A stretch of 64,000 nt of DNA from positions 34,454,386 to 34,518,385 of the forward strand of contig CM041292.1 in NCBI GenBank assembly GCA_023052935.1, written 5' to 3'. A program made the translations under genes and the position numbers. Source of the DNA: Piezodorus guildinii. Its lineage: Eukaryota; Arthropoda; Insecta; Hemiptera; Pentatomidae. The notes beneath the pieces are model-generated. The model saw only the letters and a list, made by a program, of their open reading frames with translations, made no database searches and had not been told where the DNA came from. Positions 1-11,400 of this stretch are shown here, piece by piece; position 1 is the stretch's first letter; each line of letters starts with the position of its first letter.

Positions 1-470
1 TAATATTGAATATAGTATTTCCTGATATTCTTTTTTATTAGGACCCACAAATAGTTAATTGAATTTGAAAGAAATAGTGAAAGATGGATTTCGAGAACTT
101 TATGAAAATTATGAAGCAACTATCACTGAATAGATAACGTATATGTGTCCAGAGTCATGGTTGCGCGTGTCTTAAAAGGTTAATTTATTTTTTATTTGTC
201 TTATACTTTTAATTCTGTATTTTCATACTTAAAAAATACACCAACGAATCAATTATTCTGTCCATGAATCAAATGTTATTAAACTTTTCCAAAGAAAAAC
301 AGACTATCACTGACCACTTAACGTGTTTTACTATGGCATACTAAATTCTTTATATGGTTTCCTCCAAACCAAGACTTTCCCATAAGAACCATGTATTTAG
401 TATAGGAGTCATCTGTAAACATTTTAATTCATGTTTTTTTGTTTTGTTTTTTATTTAATTTACGTAACAA
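1..470. other. Unannotated AT-rich sequence
   Basis: I recognise no gene, RNA or repeat here. The last 10 bases (TACGTAACAA, 461-470) are the left target-site duplication of the LINE-B insertion that follows. Confidence 0.6.
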
Positions 471-774
471 AACATTTATACTTGAGTTCTGACACTGGTC
501 AGATCCTTCACTCATGTACTATATGTTTGTGGCTATTGCGCCCTAACTCAGCCTCTACTTGCTGAGACCAGTGATGCGGCTAAGAGGCGCTGGGATCTCT
601 TGGATTCCGCTTTTTTCCTCCACAAGTGGAGGGGAAACCCCAGTCTGGGCCCCCTTAGCAGTTGTATATATTGTATATAGTTACCATTGTTTGTATGATG
701 TTTATTTATTTGCCAATTTTGTATTACTCTCAATTATAGGTTGTTTGTTTTGTTTTTTTATTATTATTTTATTG

Positions 775-844
<70 letters not shown>

Positions 845-998
845 ATTTTTTTTTCTATTTTATGTAATTTGACTTTACCATTATTTTCTGTATATATTGT
901 ATGAGTGTGGTCTCATATCACTATTACTATTGTTCATTATGAAACAAATTGTAATATTTCTCAATAAATAAATATTAAAAAGAAAAAAAAAAAAAAAA
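471..998 (+). mobile_element. LINE-B 3' end, 5'-truncated insertion
   Basis: This is the 3' end of a non-LTR retrotransposon. It carries a conserved block seen in other copies (GATGCGGCTAAGAGGCGCTG at about 574, then a 'ccacaagtgg' palindrome), a T-rich stretch with an (AT)n array, an AATAAA-type signal (CTCAATAAATAAATA) and a run of about 18 A. A perfect 10-bp duplication TACGTAACAA flanks it at 461-470 and 999-1008, which shows target-primed insertion. No coding sequence remains; the open frame at 559-867 is mostly a translation of the AT array. Other copies lie near 12.74, 45.85, 46.2, 48.53, 52.05 and 61.78 kb. Confidence 0.85.
773..838. repeat. (AT)n microsatellite inside LINE-B
   Basis: An almost pure TA dinucleotide array lies in the 3' untranslated part of the LINE-B copy. 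Confidence 0.95.
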
Positions 999-1008
999 TA
1001 CGTAACAA

Positions 1009-1750
1009 TCAGGGTACTAAAATACCGTGATATAATTGTATTGGTGGAATCTGGAATATTTGTCAACATTAATTTGGGAGAAACCTTAAAATATGCTTTA
1101 ACTCTATAAAATATGCATCTATTTTCATTTATTTGTCTTATTAAGGATTGTAAAAAAAACAAAAAAACAATTATTGGTGAGTTATAGTATTTTGGTCAAT
1201 AAATTGCTATTTTTCACCATTGTGTGGCATGATCAAAAACTTTGACCTAGGTTGGATTAAATATTTTTTTATTTTATTATAAATAGGTGACAATAAGACT
1301 AAATAAATTTCTTGACTACCACCCAAATAATTTTATCATTTAAAATATAATATGTACTTCTTTCTCCTCGGTTTTTTTTTTCTATTAGCATACAATTCAG
1401 AACCTGCACCTCAAAATGGATAAATAAGGTAATGAAAATAATACAAGTTGACAGCCATGAAGAAAACTTTAATAGAAAAGACGAGACAGTAAGATAGGAA
1501 GCCGATTGAACATAGAAATGCAAATGACACACTTGATAGCTCAATTACACCCACACAGCCCTCTTGTAGGTGACACAGATTCTATTCTGGAATACTAAAC
1601 ACTCTTATCATTTTAAGATCGCTACGTTTAGACGTTCCGTCTTACTGACCCCACTACTGTTTAAGAAGGTTTTTAAGGAAACAATCCGGGTCATAAAATA
1701 TTAGGAAAAATAGGGTTAATTTTACTTATTACGTCGGATCTTGGTGTTTC
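1009..1750. other. Unannotated AT-rich sequence
   Basis: No similarity to the repeat families of this window was noticed and no convincing coding signal is present. The minus-strand open frames here are short and unsupported. Confidence 0.5.
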
Positions 1751-1754
1751 TTTA

Positions 1755-2283
1755 AGCAGTTTGATTCTGATTAAAATGGTGTCACAGGGCTTAAATGCCG
1801 AAATTTTTCTTCCACTACATTTAAATTTTTAAACATTCCAAATGATTAACCATATCCTCTTAACGGCATATATAAAGGACTGCTAAATATACAAGATGGA
1901 GGAATTTGACGACCAACTAAACGATAAAAGAGCGAAACTATGTTTTTCAATGTAATTTTTGTGTTTGTGTAATAAGATCAGTAATATAGACATATAATAT
2001 ACCGTTGGAAAGATAAAGATTTTAGAAAACATAATATCTAATACAAAATGTGTGTAAAAGGTATTATAAAGTGACGAATAGGGAATAAATCTATTACTGA
2101 TTAACAATTTAATAAATTTATATATTTCAATGTAAATCATATGCTTCCCAAGGAAATGAATACACGCTTTATTAAAATAATCTTAAAATATTATTCAAAT
2201 TAAAGTATATTTCATAGTTTTTAAATTTATTTTAATAGTCAAGGTAAGTGAAAGTCGTGTGTTGCCCGCACCAGATTTTTTTT
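1755..2283 (+). repeat. Repeat A, 5'-truncated copy
   Basis: This is the right half of the family described in full at 57687-58582. Shared marks are 'gattaaaatggtgtcacagg', 'atataccgttggaaag' and the conserved right end, where GGTAAGTGAAAGTCGTG is followed by TTGCCCGCACCAGA and a T run. The internal minus-strand open frame at 1883-2140 matches those found in other copies only because the DNA is homologous. Confidence 0.75.
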
Positions 2284-2289
2284 AATATC

Positions 2290-2750
2290 GTTTTGTTAAG
2301 TCTGTAGCGTTATGAATACCTATTTCAATTTAATCCTCTCTGTGTTTACTTGGTAAAGATCGTTTACATATTCTAAAAAAACGTTAGTTAAGTTGCTTTT
2401 ATGCATCAGTCTTAACCGAGATTTCTTATCTTATTAATTGTTTTTCCTTTGCACAAAATGGAAAGGAAAAACAATGAATGATTTTTATTTTCGAAAAGGA
2501 AAATCTGCTATATAGACGGTTAACAAAGTTTGTAGTGTGAAGATGTCTTAGGAGAAGAGATTTTCTCAGTAAGAGGTTTTCTCGGTTCCGAAAATTTTGT
2601 CTTGGAAGACCGCAAAGTGCTCGCGTCGTCCTTCAACTGTTGATGAGCAAATAAAAAAAAAAAATAAAAAAATCCTAAAAAATGGAACATGTTGCCATAG
2701 ATCAAAATGGGTAATATATAATTGATTAAAAATATTTACAATATACTGTT
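2290..2750 (+). pseudogene. Decayed mariner-type element, N-terminal transposase remnant (copy a)
   Basis: The segment aligns with 28080-28966 and 45268-45835. It shares a 5' block ('tcaatttaatcctctctgtgt'), an ATGGAAAGG start near 2459, and decayed N-terminal helix-turn-helix coding sequence across several frames. Residues resembling RRPSTVDEQIK (about 2612-2655) match the usual mariner linker 'GRPS..D'. Several stops and shifts are present and the catalytic domain is missing. It abuts the right end of the Repeat A copy. Assignment to mariner rests on the combination of three copies, since this one alone would be too decayed. Confidence 0.55.
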
Positions 2751-2754
2751 TATA

Positions 2755-3450
2755 TATTTTTTTTTTTTAACCCGCCAGTAAACCCTTCATATTACTAATT
2801 TATTTAAAAAAAAAAAAATTAACACGGTAAGAATTAGAAAAGAAAAAAAATGAATTGAGTAATATATAAATCAAATAGAGTTTAATATAAATAATGAAGA
2901 CAATTTTAGGAATTTTTGTTTCTTCGAATTAGTCCCTTAACTACGATACATCATGTTTGTTTTTTTTTGTAAGGTTTTATAAGCCTAACGTGTAAACGGT
3001 AAACGGAAATGAAGAGACGTTAACTGAATATTAAAAAAATCTACTAACATGATTATATGCGTGTGAATTGATTTTCGGTAAACATTTCCCTCGTTAAAAT
3101 ATATCCATCATTTACTTTAAAGATGATTAAATAAAATAGGCATACCTGAAATCACTTAATATATAATTATTTTCAATTTTTTAATCTTAAAGCTAGAATT
3201 TCATTCATGCTTTTTAAAATTTAAAGTAAGTGTTTTAAATTTGATACCAAATTTATCTGAAAAAAAAAATAATTTTAAGAAAATATATAAATGACATTTT
3301 AGTTATTACATAATTACAGCAACACCATTTTTGTATTTCTTTATTTCATTTATTGTAAAAACTAGAAAAACTTATTAATTAACAATAGAGAACTATAAAA
3401 TATTTATAATTAAGTGTCGACTGAAATAAGGTTTAACTCTATCTAGATAA
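2755..3450. other. Unannotated AT-rich sequence
   Basis: Long A and T runs and no recognisable coding or repeat-family signal. Confidence 0.5.
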
Positions 3451-3451
3451 C

Positions 3452-3690
3452 TCCACTCTAACCCACTAGTTTCAATCCTAGCTTCTTCTTCGATTCCTGA
3501 TAATCCCCGAACCGTCTGAAAAGAAGATGACCTTGAGACCTTCAAGTTTAGAATATTTACAGGAGTGCTAGCATTAGGTAGTTCTTCTACAAGTCTTTTT
3601 CATGTCATTTTTTTTATTTATCATATTTACTTGTTATATTATTTAGTATAGTTGTAAATTTCAATAAATCAAATGTTTAAAAAATATTAA
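3452..3690 (+). mobile_element. LINE-J 3' end (jockey-like), partial
   Basis: It contains the C-terminal coding tail and 3' untranslated region of LINE-J: 'aacccactagtttcaatcc', then the decayed 'gataatccccgaaccg' and 'ttgtaaatttcaataaat'. The consensus encodes a C-terminus like NPLVSIL..SSIPDNPPR. It is 5'-truncated and mutated. Confidence 0.75.
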
Positions 3691-3694
3691 TCAG

Positions 3695-4535
3695 ATTAAA
3701 AAAAAATTTAATGTTTAAAAAAAAAACTTATCTAGATAACATAAAAGACAATAGACATTGGAAAACAATAAAAACAGCAAGTGTACACAGCACCTAAGAT
3801 GGAGAACATAAAGACTGATCTCATTGTTTTTCCCGGTTCCATTGCTGGAATAAAACAGTGGATTGCTCATTGCATCCTTGGATGTGGAAGGAATATAAAT
3901 CAGAGAAAAACAAGAAAAAAAACAACCACTGCGCCATCACAACCATTACGTTAATACTTTATTTATCGCCACTAAATTAATTTCAATTACGGAAAATATT
4001 TAACATCCGTGTATTGATGGTTTTTTTTATTGCTTCCTTAGGTAAAAAAAAAAAAAAAAAAAAGAAAATGCTGTAAGCTCTTGGAATCATTGAATATGTT
4101 TTTTTCCATCAGTATAAATAATAGCTTTTATCGAGAAACAAAAGAAAATAGATGAGAACGAAAAATTATATCAAACATAAGAAATCATATTGTTTAAAAA
4201 TTTGTCTGTTTCTTCAGACAGTTTTGCAATTTTTTATTTAGATGTGTTTAAACGTACATGCGAATTTCAAATTGCTTAAAAAAGCATAATTATTATGAAA
4301 ATATGTCAATATTTTAATTAAATATTTTTATCATAATTTTTTTTTCATCCATTTGATTCATGAATTTGATTTCTCTTATCTTTTTATCATTTAATCACTG
4401 CAACAAAAAAAAAACAGAAACACGAATATTCTTCTTACTAATTAAGAATAACTTATATTTTGTATAGCAAATACTAGAATATGGTTAATCTAACATTAAA
4501 TTAGTAATCAATAAATGAATAAAAAGAAAGAATTG

Positions 4536-4598
<63 letters not shown>

Positions 4599-5040
4599 CA
4601 ACTTAATAACTTCGTTTCGTAAAATGTTTCGGTTTTAGTAAAAAATATCGGAGAATCCTTAGCAAATATCTGATCATTAAAACATAATAATAATTAATAC
4701 AAACAAATAAATAAAATAGTTTTGCATTTTTTTTTCAAGTAGTAAACTATTTACTTTTACAGTTAAACAAAGAAATGGCTACAGAACCAGTTTGAAATTA
4801 ACTTTTATAATTATTTTAATTAAAATATACCAAGTAGTGGACTGTTAGGGAGCGTTTATAGTGCACGCGATTCGGGGGCTGAAACTGTTTTCTTAGCTTT
4901 TAATCTTTTAGATTTCGTAATAAGAAAAATAAATAAATAACCTTTTTTTTTACCATAAATTTTGTATTTTGGTAAGCTTGCATTTAATATTTTCATTAAT
5001 TAGTATGTTGGATTTCATTTTATATTTGTATTCATAACTT
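3695..5040. other. Unannotated AT-rich sequence with one microsatellite
   Basis: Nothing recognised apart from poly-A runs and the (AT)n array at 4539-4596. Confidence 0.5.
4539..4596. repeat. (AT)n microsatellite
   Basis: Pure AT dinucleotide array of about 58 bases. Confidence 0.95.
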
Positions 5041-5041
5041 T

Positions 5042-5582
5042 GCTCGCCGTTTTAGGCTACTTCAACACTTACTTTAAACGGTTTAACCTTTAGTTTAAAC
5101 GGTCAAACCTTCCTCTGAACTACAAAAGGCTCATCTACATGACTATTATATGACCAATCTGGACTTACGGAGTAGAGCTTTGGGGCTCTACTAAACCATA
5201 AAATTCTTCCCGCATCCAAAATCCTTCGTAAAATACTCAACGATCCTTACTTTGTCACGAATAAACTTATCCATAAAGACCTTAATGTTCCTAATGTTAC
5301 TGATTTTGCCCGGACCAGGTATCAATCCTTTCATGACAAACTCCATTCTCACTTCAACCCACTCGTTTCAATCCTTTCTTCCCCTTCAATTCCAGATAAT
5401 CCTCCGAGGCGCCTAAAAAGAAATGGCCTCGGGACCTTCTAGTTTAAAATATTTTTAGATTGCTTCCGATGGGAAGCTTCTCTACATGTATATCATGTCA
5501 TTGTGTTATATAACTATCGCATTTACGTGATGTATTTTTTATAATACAGTTGTAAATGCCAATAATATTTTTATTTTTTTTT
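5042..5582 (+). mobile_element. LINE-J (jockey-like) C-terminal RT region and 3' UTR
   Basis: The DNA encodes, with breaks, the end of a jockey-like reverse transcriptase ORF. The signature region IWTYGVELWGSTKPSN is at about 5155-5210, followed by ILRKILNDPYFVTNKLIHKD, then NPLVSIL..SIPDNPP and the 3' UTR. A TGA replaces an arginine CGA codon in 'IIRP' near 5150, consistent with CpG decay. The segment at 5042-5110 matches the segment preceding this region in the 51.3-kb copy. It is non-functional and lacks the catalytic domain. Confidence 0.85.
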
Positions 5583-6505
5583 TTTTTTTATAATTTCTCC
5601 TGTATTTTTCTTACATTTTCAATTCTATTATTAAGGCGTAAATGTGTTTTCAAATCACAATAAACATTGTCCGAGTTGTTGTCCTTGAGGTTATAATAGA
5701 AATCGTCATTTAAACAAAATTAACAATTACAGAAAGGAAATTTAGAATGCTCCGTTTAAATTTCAGAGAAAGGACATAATCATAAGATTTAAATCCAACC
5801 ATATTATTCGCCAAGCTATCAAATTAGGCAATAATCTTAAAAAAGGCAGATTAAGATTGCTATCTTGTATCGAAAACGGACTAATATATCGAAATACGTT
5901 TCAGAACTTAAGTGCGTGGGCAGAGAAAAGTATCGGATTGTGGCTAATTTAGTTGGCAGTTGACCATACCACGTGGGCGATCGCGGATGGAGTTGTCACA
6001 GGAGACTTTAATGCGGCGCTGGGTGGCCTCCGGTATCTTGTCTTCTTTTACGAGCCTACTCAGGGGAGGAGGATATGGGAAGCATTGTAAATTTCTGGGT
6101 CCTTTCTGGTTTAATCTCCTGTATGTGACGTGTATCGGAACGGCATTAGAACATCAGACGATAACGATGTATATTGGATTATTTAAATCACACGAAAACA
6201 AGATGCTCTTAGATCTGGGATACAAAAAGAAAATAAAAACCGCATAGAAATAAGAAAACACGAATCAAGAAGTAACCGGAGACAATCTGATATATAACTG
6301 TATTTCAGCATGAATTGATTCAAATACTCTATCAGAATTATTTAGAATTGTATTTTGTTTTAAATACATTCTATTGATAATTACAACAGCGTATGAAATA
6401 AATAGGAAGTAAATTAGCAACACTAGAATTCTGTTCATAGAAGAAAGAAAACTAAATCTCGTGAAAAAACTACTGCGATAGTATATGGAGTGGACTTTCG
6501 GGTTT
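5583..6505. other. Unannotated sequence with a GC-richer patch
   Basis: A patch at about 5960-6160 is richer in G+C than its surroundings and holds a 95-codon open frame (5960-6247). The predicted protein matches nothing I recognise. I see no start context, splice sites or repeat copy that would support it as a gene. Confidence 0.4.
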
Positions 6506-6509
6506 TATT

Positions 6510-6795
6510 GAAGTTAAAAAATTCAGAAGCCATCGTCTTTTGAGGCGCCTCGGGGATTACAGGGAAGATATGGAGATGAGAGGGTGCAAACTAGTGGGGA
6601 TGAATGGGCAGCTAGTTTGGAATTGGAGGAGTAATATATATTACGGGCTACGTCTGCAACTAATAGGGTGTTAAGGTCTCTTTGTATGGTTTTATTGTTG
6701 ACAAAATAAGCAGCAATCAGGATTTTTCAAAGATCGTATGCGGAAGGAATATTATGGTTTGGTAGAATCCTTTGGCTAATACGATATGTCCATAT
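6510..6795 (-). mobile_element. LINE-J 3' region, strongly diverged
   Basis: On the minus strand it follows the LINE-J order: 'accaaaccataatattcc' (the KPSN.S region), 'ctgattgctgcttattttgtc', 'accttaacaccctatt', then 'cccgaggcgcctcaaaa'. It is too diverged to translate continuously. Confidence 0.65.
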
Positions 6796-7010
6796 TCACA
6801 AGATCGCGGGTTTAAACCCGGAAAATGGTCCTAGGATTTTATATAGGGAGTAAAAATACATATTACGAAAGACATACCGTTGTTTGGGCGGCACATAAAA
6901 TGGCGGTCCAGGTTTTTTTTTATGTCAAGTACTCTTTTAATATTTCACAATAGCATCTCCGGATTAGTCATAGTCGCAAAAATTGATGTTAAATGAGTAA
7001 ACATACAAAC
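6796..7010 (+). mobile_element. SINE-1 fragment (tRNA-derived)
   Basis: It retains the promoter B-box region 'cgcgggtttaaacccgg' followed by 'ggtcctaggatttt' and ends with 'ggattagtcatagtcgca', both diagnostic of SINE-1. The A-box part is missing, replaced by LINE-J sequence. Confidence 0.65.
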
Positions 7011-8110
7011 TTCAAAAAGGTAACAAAATGTAAATAAATAAAAATAATACTAACAAAATAAAGCAATTTATATTAATGCTTAAAATATAAATTAATTTAA
7101 TCTATATTTTAATTTTGTCTTCACCAAGTCATTAACTTAACCTATCTAATTTACCTTTATTGTGCCTGTTATCCCTATTTTTGGTATTCAATAATTAATA
7201 ATAGTATCAATATTCAATTTATTTATACTTCCACATTTACTTAATGCACTCTCAATCCTTTAGTAATTATCTATCAATTAGTATAAAAATGATAGTTCCG
7301 CCTACTCCTCGACTAATTTGGTCACTGAATATTAAAATATGCAGATACAGATGTTTCATAACCAAAAACCAGATGTCCGGCTTACCACGTTAGAGCATAT
7401 TTTCTGAACGAGATTTAAAAGGATTTTGTACTTGTGTGCATTTTGATCTGTATAATAAAATGTTATATTTCAAAATTTGCATTTCAAACACAATCAAATA
7501 AAAGTTAAAAAATGAACTTTCCACTTGTATTTTATGATCCAATATAAGCATGAACAATTATTTTTTTAAAAATTTTTGTTAACCTTTTTCATAAAAATGC
7601 GTTTAATCATTTGCTAAACTCTGGCTAGTTCCATACCATAATGCAAACCTATAAAAGTTACATTACCTAGTCTATCTATATATAATCTTGTTTTAAACTA
7701 ATTAACTTGCCATTGAATCACATTAAAATATCGAATAAAAGTATATAAATTATTATTTTCGTAAACATAATTTATATATAATAATAATTCGTATATAAAT
7801 GTATAACAATAATAATGATACAATAATAATTGATCACGTGAAGTTTCAATGGTTCTTCCTTTGCCCATGAGATTTTCATCTTTCTTTAACCTGACCACTT
7901 TGTACCAGTTCATTTATTCGTTGTCTCTGGCTAAACTACCCATGTGTCTACATTGAGTCTGTATAAGTTCCGATCTGTTATATTTTGTAAATGAATTTCA
8001 TCACATACTAGTTCTTTACGAACTTGTTCAATCCATTCCACACCTTTGAGGTTTTCTGTTGCTGAAAGTAAGTATCTGTTGTGTAAATCGGTGGTCAGTG
8101 GGTCGTTGCA
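7011..8110. other. Unannotated AT-rich sequence
   Basis: No repeat-family match or credible coding region was noticed. Confidence 0.5.
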
Positions 8111-8111
8111 A

Positions 8112-8168
<57 letters not shown>
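8112..8168. repeat. (AT)n microsatellite
   Basis: Pure TA array directly beside the T-rich tail of a minus-strand SINE-1 copy. The open frame spanning it (8046-8282) is a repeat translation. Confidence 0.95.
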
Positions 8169-8171
<3 letters not shown>

Positions 8172-8214
8172 TTATTTTTTATTTTTTTATTTTATTTTTT
8201 TTTCTTATTTTTGT

Positions 8215-8497
8215 TGTTTATTTATTTAACGTCACTTTATGCTACTATGGCTAATCGGACGATGCTACAGTGGGAGTCCTAAATTTTGCCTATCCAGGTT
8301 TTATTAGGATAGGGATCTTTAACGAGTACCTGACATCGCACAGGCTCGGGACCACCTTTTAACGTCCCCTCCGAAGGACGGCGTAACTAAGGGTTTTTTA
8401 CTCCCATTAAAAAATCCTAGGACCACCTGCGGGTTTGAACCCGTGACCTTAAGCATGGGAGGCTGTTACGCTAGCCACCCAGCTACAAGTGATCCCC
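8215..8497 (-). mobile_element. SINE-1, near full-length
   Basis: On the minus strand this reads as a tRNA-like head with A-box 'TAGCTGGGTGGCTAGC' and B-box 'GGGTTCAAACCCGC'. The body ('GGTGGTCCTAGGATTTTT', 'CGTCCTTCGGAGGGGACG') and the tail ('CATAGTAGCATAAAGTGACG') follow. It is a non-coding RNA-polymerase-III-type retroelement that depends on a LINE for movement. Confidence 0.85.
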
Positions 8498-8499
8498 TT

Positions 8500-8768
8500 T
8501 TTTTCTTATTCATTTAATGTCATTTACCGGCACTCTTATGCTACTGTGTCTAATCGACCGAGGCTACAGAGGGAGTACTATTTTTTTTTTTTTTATCTAA
8601 GGTTAATGTGAATAGGACCTTTAGCATTTTATAGCAGCATTTATACCATTTTACTCCTCTTCCGAAAGACGGCATAACTAAATAATGTTAACTCTTTTTT
8701 TTTTTTTTTAATCCTAGGAAACAACCTTAAAAACAAATGCCAGCCATTACACTATCGGTGATCCTTAT
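8500..8768 (-). mobile_element. SINE-1, diverged copy
   Basis: It is adjacent to and in the same orientation as the copy at 8215-8497. Shared blocks include 'cttattcatttaatgtca', 'atgctactgtgtctaatcg', 'cttccgaaagacggcataact' in part, and 'ggtgatcc' at the head. T runs have expanded inside it. The two SINEs form a head-to-tail pair. Confidence 0.75.
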
Positions 8769-8861
8769 AAATAAAAAATCACAAATATGTGGATGCAACA
8801 ATAGCCAAGCACCTCATATACAGGTTTGATTTGCATAGACGTGTCATAAAGCACCTTAAAA

Positions 8862-9149
8862 GGGGTCAACCACAGCGTAGTGGCTAGCATAACAGCTTTC
8901 TATTCCAAATGTCGCGGGTTCAAACCTGCGGGTGGCCCTAGGATTTTTTAATAGGAGTAAAAAATTCTTGGTTATGCTGTCCTTCAGAGGGGACGTTAAA
9001 AGGTGGCCTCGAAGATGTGCGATGTCAGATACTCGCTAAAGATCATTATCCTAAAAAAACCTGGATAGGCAAAATTCAGGACTTCCTCTAGAGCATCGTC
9101 CGATTAGCAATAGTAGCATAAAAGTGACGTTAAACGAATAAACATGAAC
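8862..9149 (+). mobile_element. SINE-1, near full-length with TSD
   Basis: A-box 'GTAGTGGCTAGCATAAC' and B-box 'GGGTTCAAACCTGC' are followed by the body and the tail 'agtagcataaaagtgacgtt'. A near-perfect duplication, AAGCACCTTAAAA (8849-8861) against AAGCACCTAAAAA (9150-9162), flanks it. It is inverted relative to its two neighbours. Confidence 0.85.
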
Positions 9150-9162
9150 AAGCACCTAAAAA

Positions 9163-10120
9163 TAAAATCCTTAGGTAATTAACATTCAGTTGCTGCATTA
9201 TGTTGATACTAGATATAAATATACAATTTACAATTAAAAATAATAATATCCTGTCTCATTAATTAAACACTGCTGACGTTGAAGATTTATGCTAAAACGA
9301 GGCTTAGATCTTTTTTTAATCTTAAAATAATAATCTATCTCGTTTATTTTTAATTTTATAGACTTAATAAGATTATCGTATGCAAATCATATCTCAGCAA
9401 GAGTATTATATTATGGCATATAATAGATAATTTATTATATACGTAGTTAACAAGAATAAAAGGTTAAACAAACATAACAAGAACAGCGGTAGATAAACTA
9501 ATAAAGGAACAGAAAACATCTGACATCTTAGCCCAACTTGCTACACCTGACTTCCCTCCAAAAATTGTGTTAACTTTTACTTTGAAACTTTGTAGAGAAA
9601 ACCAAGACATTTAACACAATTTCTTTCTCCCTTTATTAAATTAAATAACAACAAATAATAACAAACAAACAACAAGACACCTTTTTAAATAGTATAATAT
9701 AATGAAAAAGAGTTCATGGTATATAAACGAATTATTCAAATCTATAAGCTTAACGCTTTCCAAAAATAAGATGACTTATTATAAATAATGTGAGAAAACC
9801 GGCTGAAAAATTATTCCAAATTATATGATTAGGTACCGAACCCATCTTTAATTATTCATTGATAAAACGTCTTTATTAAAAGAGCTAAGGGCTTGATAAA
9901 AATATGTAAAATACACGGAATGTAGTGGTAATTTTAGTAAGAAAAAATAGGCCTGGTTGAGGCTGCAGTGCGAACGATAAGCCGAAAAAAAGACAAGAAA
10001 TAGAGATATATCTATTTTAAAATTACAATTTATGTTTCTAATGACTTATCTTTTATGAGATTTGATACTTGGAAGCTTAATATGAATTCAAAAATTTTCA
10101 ATTCGCAATAATTTACTTTA
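9163..10120. other. Unannotated AT-rich sequence
   Basis: No coding or repeat signal recognised. Confidence 0.5.
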
Positions 10121-10124
10121 CTTT

Positions 10125-10585
10125 TTTCTTTTTTAACATTATTAATTGAAATTTACAACTGTACTTCATTTAAGAAAAATTACTTAAAACATACTTGTAG
10201 AAGAACTATCCAATAGTAGCACTCCTGTAACTATCCTAAACCAGAAGGTTTTAAGGTCATCTTCTTTTCAGACGCCTCGGAGAATTGTCAGGAATCAAAG
10301 AGGAAACTAGTGGGTTAGAGTGGGAAAGGAGTTTGTTATGGAAGGAGCGATATCTGGTCCGGGCCAGATCCACAAAAATTGGAACGTATAGGTCATTATA
10401 GATGATTTTTTTTGTGACAAAGTAAGGAGCATTAAAGGTTTTAAGAAGGATTTTGGATTGTAATGATTGGATACGGGAAGAATTTGATGGTTTAGTGGAG
10501 CCCTAAAACTCAACTCCTTAAGTTCATATAGGCCTTAAGATAGTCATGTAGAGGAATCTTTTGTAGTTAAGTGAAAGGTCAGTAT
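10125..10585 (-). mobile_element. LINE-J (jockey-like) C-terminal RT region and 3' UTR
   Basis: In minus orientation the copy runs from 'ctacaaaagattcctctacatgac' through the KPSN.SRIQS and LRK region to 'cactagtttcc', 'ccgaggcgtctgaaaag' and the 3' UTR. The T-rich left edge corresponds to its A-rich 3' tail. Small indels shift the frame. Confidence 0.8.
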
Positions 10586-11084
10586 TTTAATGATTTTTTT
10601 AATTTATCGTAAGAAGGAAATAAAACAATTTAATTTATTATTATAAACATCCTGAGAAGAGCAACGACACAGGACAAAATGGAAAAATAAATAATAAAAA
10701 GTCAAGATCAACTTTTGTTATTGCATTTGTCATTGTTATTTGTATATTTACATTCGAATCTGAATTCGCGTAGTAAGGGTTCCCCGTGATAATCGATTAG
10801 TCAATAACCAGTTTAAAAACAATATTAATTTTTAGGTCACTTCTCCACTAATGGAAATACTATCAATAATTTATCGATAACAAAAACTTGACACCTCCAA
10901 AAATTAATTGGTTACTTTCAACAATTTTTATAGGTCGCCACCAATGCCACTGTAATCTGTAATGCTAAATTTTCTATTAATAAAATAGGTTATATGCCTT
11001 AATTTTACTATGTAACGGAATTTAAAAAAAAATAAAAAATCATCACATCCTAATAGCAACTATTATTTTGATATTCAATAAAAC
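10586..11084. other. Unannotated AT-rich sequence
   Basis: Nothing recognised. Confidence 0.5.
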
Positions 11085-11400
11085 AAATACACTGCAAATT
11101 ATTACAAAATGATAGATTATTTCCAAATTACTGTTCTAATATATAGCAGTTTATATAGCTGTTTACAAGTTATTAACTAATATGAAAAGTAATAAATAAT
11201 TCAAAAACCACTTCTTATTTTGGTATTTATAAATTTGTATGGTAGAGGGACGGATTTTTGTGTTCGTTAACGGGTTGTACGTATCTTGAAACGTCTTGCA
11301 TTTGTATTTTGAGGCGGGTTATTTTTTTTTTTGGTCAATTACAAAGTTTCATGATCCAAATAATATACAAAATTTATTTTAATTAACTAAATTTTACTTA
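11085..11400 (+). repeat. Repeat E, copy 1
   Basis: It is similar to 51025-51246 plus 51805-52010. Shared marks are 'ctgcaaattattaca', 'agctgt..taagtaatatgaaa', 'gcatcttgaaacgt' and 'aattacaaagtttcat'. It is non-coding and the family is unclassified. The second copy is interrupted by LINE-J, so Repeat E is the older sequence there. Confidence 0.6.

Noticed and set aside
559..867. 102-codon plus-strand open frame
   Set aside because: The second half is a translation of the (AT)n array (alternating Ile/Tyr) inside a LINE-B 3' UTR.
8046..8282. 78-codon open frame
   Set aside because: It runs through the (AT)n array and the reverse of SINE-1.
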